DNA of 11,088 bases. Source: DATIXD01 sp035518875. GTDB taxonomy: Bacteria; Pseudomonadota; Gammaproteobacteria; Methylococcales; Methylococcaceae. A program made the translations under genes and the position numbers. The stretch covers positions 1-11,088 of the forward strand of contig DATIXD010000160.1 in the NCBI GenBank assembly GCA_035518875.1, given 5' to 3'. Shown here one piece after another: positions 6,325 through 11,088 of the stretch. Position 1 is the first letter of the stretch; every line of letters begins with the position of its first letter. The notes beneath the pieces were generated by a model, which saw only the letters and a list, made by a program, of their open reading frames with translations, had not been told where the DNA came from and did no database searches.

Positions 6325-9141
6325 TTGCGCTTCGTGAGCCTGAACAGCCTGCGTCCCATCAAATTCGGCCTGCCCGGCGAAGAAATAGACAAAAAGGACC
6401 TGCTGGCCGTCATCCGGCGTTTTCAGAACCTGCACAAGCTCCAACTGCAACGCATCCAGGCGTCGCTGACACCGCGGCAGAGGGATTTCCTCCAACTTCT
6501 GCCGCTGTTGTTCCACACCAGTCATCCTTTGCTGCCGGGATTTGTCTCGTTGGAAACGCCCGCCGGCGTCGCCGATTATTCCCCCAGTCGCCAGACGCTG
6601 CTGTGCGCCGAACGGCTCACCAAAAGCTTCGAATTCAAGCGGCGGGCGCGGCAAAATTATGCTGTCCATGGCCTTTATCTGATGGGCAGCGTGGGCAGCA
6701 TCGCTTATTCCAAAAACAGCGACCTGGACATTTGGCTCTGTCATGAGCCCAATCTGGAAGCAGAGGGTTTGGAAGAACTGCGGCAAAAGGCGGTCGCGAT
6801 CGAAACTTGGGCCGCCAGTCTTGGGCTGGAAGCGCACATCTTCTTCATCAACTCCGAAGACTTCCGTCAGGGCGTGGGCGGGCCGATCTCCACCGAGAGT
6901 TGCGGCAGCATTCAGCACCATCTCCTGCTCGAGGAGTTTTATCGCACCAGTCTCTACATCGCCGGGCGCACACCCGCCTGGTGGCTGGTGCCGCCGGACC
7001 AGGATGGGCAATACAAGGCGTACCTACGTCACCTCCAGGAAAAACGGTTCATTAATGCCAGCGAGATCATCGACCTGGGGGGGATGGAAAATGTCTCGGC
7101 GCAAGAGTTTTTGGGTGGCGCCCTGTGGCATCTGCACAAGGCCATCGACGCGCCGCACAAATCCCTGCTCAAGCTGATGCTGATGGAAAGCTACGCCAGC
7201 GAGTACCCGAATCCGGAATGGCTCTGCACGCGGCTGAAAACTGCCGTTCACTCGGGCAACCTGGAAGTCTGTGAGCTCGATCCCTACATCCTCATGTACC
7301 GCAAGGTCGAGGACTATTTGTCCAACCGCCGCGAATCGGAACGGCTCGAGTTGGCGCGACAGTGTTTCTATCTCAAGATCAACGAGACGCTCTCCGTGCC
7401 CGCCGTCGCGACCGAGGAAAAACGCACGCGCCGCGAAACGCTGCAAGCCATGATCGACGCCTGGGGCTGGTCACGCCAGCACTTGCAGGACTTGGACGGG
7501 CGCCGTCGCTGGTCTATTGGGCGAATGTTGGAAGAGCAAAAACTCATCGACCGCGAGTTGACCCGGAGCTACCAGAGCGTTAATCGCTTTGCCCGCGAGC
7601 ACGTGGAGCCCAAACCTCTCCAGAACGACGAAACCATGCTCCTCGGTCGGCGGCTCCATGCCGCGCTGGAGCGCAAGCCCGGCAAAGTGGAAATGCTCGG
7701 CAACGACGGCCCCGAGTCGATCGGGGATGAGGACTTCGTTCTGCATGAAATTCGCCTCGCCGACGGGGACGACGGCTGGGCCCTTTATGCCGGCAGGATC
7801 AGACACGAGGCTGCGCAAACCGCCGAGCCTTTGAAGAAGGCGCGGAGCTTGGCGGAAATTCTGACCTGGTTGGCCTTCAACGGCTTCTACCGGGAAAACA
7901 GGGCGATCACGCTGCAAGTCTTGGACAGTGCGCTGACCACACCGGAATTGAGGAACAACTTAAATGCGCTCGCCGGATTTAGGCGCCGGCGAGGCGCGCG
8001 GGTGGACAGCCTAGACGCGTACGCCCATCCTGCCCGCATCGAGGCTTCGGCGCTGTTCGTCAACATCGGTTGCGATTTCGAGACCGGGCGCAAGGATGGT
8101 CTGCAGGTCGCCAGCAGTCGCTTCGACGCGCTGAGCTTCGGCGCCAGCCGGGTTAATCTGATTCAAAGCATCGACCAGGTCAATCTCACCTCCTGGCAGG
8201 AAGTTCTAGTCTATCGCCACGAGGGTTTGACTGGACTGTTCGACTGCATTTGCGCGCTCATGAACCGATCCGGCGGCCCAGAAACACCGCCGGCCCTGGA
8301 GTGCTTCAGCTTCAGCTCTAACCGATCGCGCAGCATTACCCTGAGAGTCCAGCGTCTGTATCGAGATCTGGCGGACGCCTTCCGGGATTTTAACTCGCCG
8401 CGTTACATCGTACGCGGCGGCACCGAATTTTTCGTTTTCGAGAAAACAGAAGGCGTCATCCGTTACCGGAACGTTTCAGACGAATCTGGTCTCCTCTCGG
8501 AACTCGCCGCACCCAGGCTGAAATTCGGCACGGTGCTCTTCGATCGCGCCGCTCTGGATGCGTCCCCCTTGCCTTCGATCTACGGAAAAAACCGACGGGG
8601 CCTGATCCAGATATTTATCCTCCCGAGGCGGCAGCAGGCGGAGGTTTTTATCTTAGACGAACGAGGCAGTCTCTTCCACCGCATCCATCCCGCCGTTAGC
8701 ATTCAGCTCTTGCTGGATCCCTATATCCTGTTCCTCAACGCCGTTCAACAGCGTTATGTGACCGCGGCGCATGGCATTGAATATTATTTGATGGAACGAG
8801 ACGCCAGGGGCGGATACGAAATGAGCCGCCCCGACTTCGAACCGGGCGACGGTGCGAAGCTCAACATCCGTGTCTTCGGCCTGGAATCAGCATCCGGCCG
8901 CACTACCTACTCCATCTTCTGCAATGAACGAGAGTTTTCCTCGATGGACTCGGGCGATGACCTGTTCTCTCAGGTGAGAGAGCACATTTTTCAGCTCCGC
9001 CGGAGCGGGGATCATTACCCGATCTACATCACCGACATCGACGTACCGCCCGTGGTTCTGGGTGCCGACGCGGCGGAACAACTGCAAACCGTCCACTTTC
9101 TGAACTACAAGCAGAAGATCGAGGGCAGGCTGAATAGGTGA
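6325..9141 (+). CDS. cyaA: Class I adenylate cyclase
   Basis: CyaA converts ATP to cyclic AMP, the ligand of CRP/Vfr-type regulators. The catalytic N-terminal part has the class I nucleotidyltransferase signature: MGSVGSIAYSKNSDLDIWLC (120-139) with G121-S122 and the metal-binding D133/D135 pair, matching the GS...DLDxW motif of the E. coli enzyme. Then comes ESCGSIQHHLLLEEFYRTSL (191-210), the conserved GS-x-QH-LLL-EFYRT block, followed by the class I helical region to about residue 430. The long C-terminal half (about 430-938) corresponds to the regulatory part. At 938 residues it is longer than the 848-residue E. coli protein and closer to the pseudomonad form. The start is TTG at 6325, immediately after the TAA of the PAS/GGDEF gene; GTG at 6334 is an alternative. 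No good ribosome binding site is visible, so translation probably depends on coupling to the upstream gene. The frame is intact. Confidence 0.97.
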   Translation: MRFVSLNSLRPIKFGLPGEEIDKKDLLAVIRRFQNLHKLQLQRIQASLTPRQRDFLQLLPLLFHTSHPLLPGFVSLETPAGVADYSPSRQTLLCAERLTKSFEFKRRARQNYAVHGLYLMGSVGSIAYSKNSDLDIWLCHEPNLEAEGLEELRQKAVAIETWAASLGLEAHIFFINSEDFRQGVGGPISTESCGSIQHHLLLEEFYRTSLYIAGRTPAWWLVPPDQDGQYKAYLRHLQEKRFINASEIIDLGGMENVSAQEFLGGALWHLHKAIDAPHKSLLKLMLMESYASEYPNPEWLCTRLKTAVHSGNLEVCELDPYILMYRKVEDYLSNRRESERLELARQCFYLKINETLSVPAVATEEKRTRRETLQAMIDAWGWSRQHLQDLDGRRRWSIGRMLEEQKLIDRELTRSYQSVNRFAREHVEPKPLQNDETMLLGRRLHAALERKPGKVEMLGNDGPESIGDEDFVLHEIRLADGDDGWALYAGRIRHEAAQTAEPLKKARSLAEILTWLAFNGFYRENRAITLQVLDSALTTPELRNNLNALAGFRRRRGARVDSLDAYAHPARIEASALFVNIGCDFETGRKDGLQVASSRFDALSFGASRVNLIQSIDQVNLTSWQEVLVYRHEGLTGLFDCICALMNRSGGPETPPALECFSFSSNRSRSITLRVQRLYRDLADAFRDFNSPRYIVRGGTEFFVFEKTEGVIRYRNVSDESGLLSELAAPRLKFGTVLFDRAALDASPLPSIYGKNRRGLIQIFILPRRQQAEVFILDERGSLFHRIHPAVSIQLLLDPYILFLNAVQQRYVTAAHGIEYYLMERDARGGYEMSRPDFEPGDGAKLNIRVFGLESASGRTTYSIFCNEREFSSMDSGDDLFSQVREHIFQLRRSGDHYPIYITDIDVPPVVLGADAAEQLQTVHFLNYKQKIEGRLNR

Positions 9142-9149
9142 GGAGGCTG

Positions 9150-9179
9150 TTCGGTTCCAGACGGGGCCCCGGTACCGAA
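9150..9179. terminator. Hairpin after cyaA, possible terminator without T-tract
   Basis: The arms TTCGGTTCC (9150-9158) and GGTACCGAA (9171-9179) pair at eight of nine positions around a 12-base loop that contains the palindrome GGGGCCCC. It begins nine bases after the cyaA stop codon. The following bases (TGGCAACAG) are not T-rich, so it is not a classical Rho-independent terminator. It may still be a pause, processing or 3'-end protecting stem. Its position also argues against an ATG at 9178 as the start of the next gene. Confidence 0.4.
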
Positions 9180-9233
9180 TGGCAACAGACGTAACCGGGA
9201 CTTTAGCCCAGCCTTCCAACAATCGAGACGATC

Positions 9234-9260
9234 TTTACAATGAATGGGGTTTGGTATTCA
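9234..9260 (+). promoter_or_regulatory. Weak candidate promoter for the SLC13 permease gene
   Basis: TTTACA at 9234-9239 resembles a sigma-70 -35 box (five of six), and TATTCA at 9255-9260 is a poor -10 box, with a 15-base spacer that is shorter than ideal. It sits about 30 bp before the preferred start in a 148-bp gap after cyaA, which is otherwise without a gene. The gap and the hairpin suggest the permease may be transcribed separately, but the motif itself is weak. Confidence 0.2.
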
Positions 9261-9289
9261 CCCAAATTTGCAATCGAGGTGCTTGGCGA

Positions 9290-11065
9290 ATGAGCGAACA
9301 CGGTTGGCTGGCGGTCGCCGCGGTCTTGGGCTGCCTATTTTTCATGCTGTTCACGCAGGCCGCGCCGGAGCTTGTCCTTTTGGGCGGCGTGGTCGTGTTG
9401 CTGAGCTTGGGCGTATTGACGCCGGAGCAGGCGCTTGGCGGATTTTCCAACGAAGGCATGATGACGGTCGCCCTCATGTATGTGGTCGTGGCAGGCATCC
9501 GCGAAACCGGCGGGGTGGATCTGCTGGTACAGCATGTGCTGGGGCGTCCCAAATCCCTGCGTGGCGCGCTGGCCAGACTGGTCCTTCCCACGACGGCGGT
9601 CAGCGCCTTCATGAACAATACGCCGCTGGTGGCGATCTTCCTGCCCGCGGTGCTGAACTGGGCCAAGCGCCTGCAAATCTCGCCCTCTAAACTGCTGATC
9701 CCGCTCAGCTACGGCGCCGTGATTGGCGGCACCATTACCTTGATCGGTACCAGCACCAATCTGATCGTGAACGGCCTTCTCGTGCATGGCGGCAAACCCG
9801 CGCTGGGACTTTTCGACATCGCCTGGGTCGGCATTCCCTGCTCCATGCTGGGCGCGGCTTATATCTGGCTGCTCGCCCCCAAATTGTTGCCCGAACGCCT
9901 GCCGGCCAGCGCCATCTTTGAAAATCCCAAGGAGTACACCGTCGAGATGATGGTGGAAGAAGGCGGCCCGCTGGTGGGCAAGTCCATCGAAGAAGCTGGC
10001 CTGCGCCACTTGCAGGCGCTTTACCTGGTCGAAATCGAGCGCGGGGATGAAGTACTGGCGGCGGTGGGACCATACGAGCGCCTCATGGCCGGCGACCGGT
10101 TGGTGTTCGCCGGAGTCAGCGATTCCGTGGTCGAACTCCAGCGCATCAAGGGGCTTAGACCCTCGGCGGATCATGCATTCAACCTGGAAGACAAAAAGCA
10201 CCGCGAGCGCGTGCTGGTCGAGGCGGTCGTGTCACCCCAATGCGCCCTGATCGGCAAGACTATCAAAGAGGGCCGTTTTCGCATGGTCTATGGCGGTTCG
10301 GTGATCGCCGTGGCGCGCAATGGGCAGCGCATCGCAGGCAAGATCGGCGAGATATGTCTGGAACCCTCCGATACCTTGTTGCTGGACGTGCGCCCGCCGT
10401 TTCTGGAACGCCACCGTCACTCCACCGATTTCCTGCTGATCAGCCAGGTTTCGGATTATCTGCCGATACGCCACGATCGCGCCTGGTTGGCTTGGCTGAT
10501 TCTCGCCGGTGTAGTCGTCAGCGCCACCTTCGAATGGTTGAGCATGCTGAAAGCGGCCCTGCTGGGAGCCACGGCAATGCTGCTGACCGGCTGCTGTTCC
10601 GTGGCGGAGTGGCGCAAGAGCATCGACGGGCAAGTGCTGCTCGCCATTGCCGCTTCTTTCGGCTTGGGCAAGGCACTCGTGGTCAGCGGCGCCGCTTCCG
10701 GCATCGCTCACGGTTTTCTCGGCCTGGTGGGGGACAACCCTTGGCTGGTATTGGTCTATTTCTATTTTTTAACGGTGGTGCTGACCGAACTGCTCAGCAA
10801 TAACTCGGTAGCCGTGCTGATGTTTCCCCTGGCGCTCGCGATCGCCGAAAAGTTGGGGGTGAGCTACTGGCCGTTCGTGATCGCGGTGATGATCGCCGCC
10901 TCGATGGGTTTTTCGACGCCCATTGGCTACCAAACCAACCTGATGGTCTATGGGCCCGGTGGGTATCATTTCAGCGACTTCGTCCGTTTCGGCGTGCCCC
11001 TGAACATCCTAATGGGCGCCGTGGCGATTGCGGTCATTCCCACGGTTTGGCCTTTCTATCCCTGA
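9290..11065 (+). CDS. SLC13/DASS family permease with two RCK_C (TrkA-C) domains
   Basis: This is an inner-membrane transporter of the divalent anion:sodium symporter type, 591 residues. The first transmembrane half (about 5-200) has the hairpin and substrate motifs SAFMNNTPLVAIFLP (105-119) and GTSTNLIVNG (153-162). The second half (about 396-588) repeats them as TELLSNNSVAVLMFPLA (499-515) and STPIGYQTNLMVYG (542-555). Between the halves are two soluble RCK_C domains (about 216-289 and 307-375), each with the L-V/I-GK-(S/T)-I signature (VGKSIEEAG, IGKTIKEG), expected to face the cytoplasm and sense a ligand. This architecture is common in permeases proposed to carry sulfate or other anions; substrate and coupling ion cannot be read from the sequence. 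I chose ATG 9290 because GAGGTG (9276-9281) precedes it by eight bases and the first helix follows directly. The longer frame from ATG 9178/9179 adds 37 polar residues, has no ribosome binding site and runs from the cyaA hairpin. Confidence 0.92.
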   Translation: MSEHGWLAVAAVLGCLFFMLFTQAAPELVLLGGVVVLLSLGVLTPEQALGGFSNEGMMTVALMYVVVAGIRETGGVDLLVQHVLGRPKSLRGALARLVLPTTAVSAFMNNTPLVAIFLPAVLNWAKRLQISPSKLLIPLSYGAVIGGTITLIGTSTNLIVNGLLVHGGKPALGLFDIAWVGIPCSMLGAAYIWLLAPKLLPERLPASAIFENPKEYTVEMMVEEGGPLVGKSIEEAGLRHLQALYLVEIERGDEVLAAVGPYERLMAGDRLVFAGVSDSVVELQRIKGLRPSADHAFNLEDKKHRERVLVEAVVSPQCALIGKTIKEGRFRMVYGGSVIAVARNGQRIAGKIGEICLEPSDTLLLDVRPPFLERHRHSTDFLLISQVSDYLPIRHDRAWLAWLILAGVVVSATFEWLSMLKAALLGATAMLLTGCCSVAEWRKSIDGQVLLAIAASFGLGKALVVSGAASGIAHGFLGLVGDNPWLVLVYFYFLTVVLTELLSNNSVAVLMFPLALAIAEKLGVSYWPFVIAVMIAASMGFSTPIGYQTNLMVYGPGGYHFSDFVRFGVPLNILMGAVAIAVIPTVWPFYP

Positions 11066-11088
11066 CCACGGTCTCGAACCTCCTCAAT

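Noticed and set aside
9178..9289. Longer N terminus for the SLC13 permease
   Set aside because: No ribosome binding site, polar non-conserved-looking residues, and the start overlaps the right arm of the hairpin; ATG 9290 has GAGGTG at good spacing.
9335..10201. Minus-strand open frame (288 codons) opposite the SLC13 permease
   Set aside because: Composition rich in His, Gln, Arg and Ala without any motif; the plus-strand frame has the full DASS and RCK_C signatures.
1..11088. Mobile element, CRISPR, tRNA or phage signals
   Set aside because: No transposase, integrase, regularly spaced repeats or tRNA-like cloverleaf was seen; genes are ordinary housekeeping types with uniform composition.

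Overview
This GC-rich window with dense, tightly packed genes looks like part of a gammaproteobacterial chromosome. The best single pointer is a full-length class I (enterobacterial/pseudomonad-type) adenylate cyclase. It sits beside an aa3-type cytochrome oxidase assembly cluster (SURF1, a Sco/thioredoxin-like protein, CtaA, a twin-TM DUF2909 protein) and a DUF1631 protein, a mix common in Pseudomonas-like and Methylococcales-like genomes. I cannot fix the genus from sequence alone.

Left arm, minus strand (2561 down to 1): three genes read leftward as a probable operon: SURF1 (2561-1839), a membrane-anchored Sco/thioredoxin-like protein (1779-1189), and heme A synthase CtaA (1137 to the window edge). 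They make and insert heme A and probably copper for cytochrome c oxidase. The ctaA frame does not stop where CtaA proteins normally end. It runs without a stop into a proline-rich linker and then into residues resembling the start of the FtsY (SRP receptor) N domain, still open at base 1. This apparent CtaA-FtsY fusion is the most unusual thing in the window.

Divergent centre: about 160 bp separates SURF1 from a rightward twin-transmembrane DUF2909 gene (2724-2969). This gap must hold the promoters for both directions and contains a 23-codon ORF with a good ribosome binding site.

Right arm, plus strand (3028-11065): a DUF1631 protein; a PAS protein with a degenerate GGDEF domain; a class I adenylate cyclase (cyaA) whose TTG start directly abuts the preceding stop codon; and an SLC13/DASS-type permease with two RCK_C (TrkA-C) domains. 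The PAS/GGDEF-cyaA junction suggests translational coupling, so a sensory, non-catalytic GGDEF protein may be made together with the cAMP-producing enzyme. Two sizeable inverted repeats lie in the gaps before the PAS/GGDEF gene and after cyaA. I found no tRNA, rRNA, CRISPR array, insertion sequence or other sign of mobile DNA.
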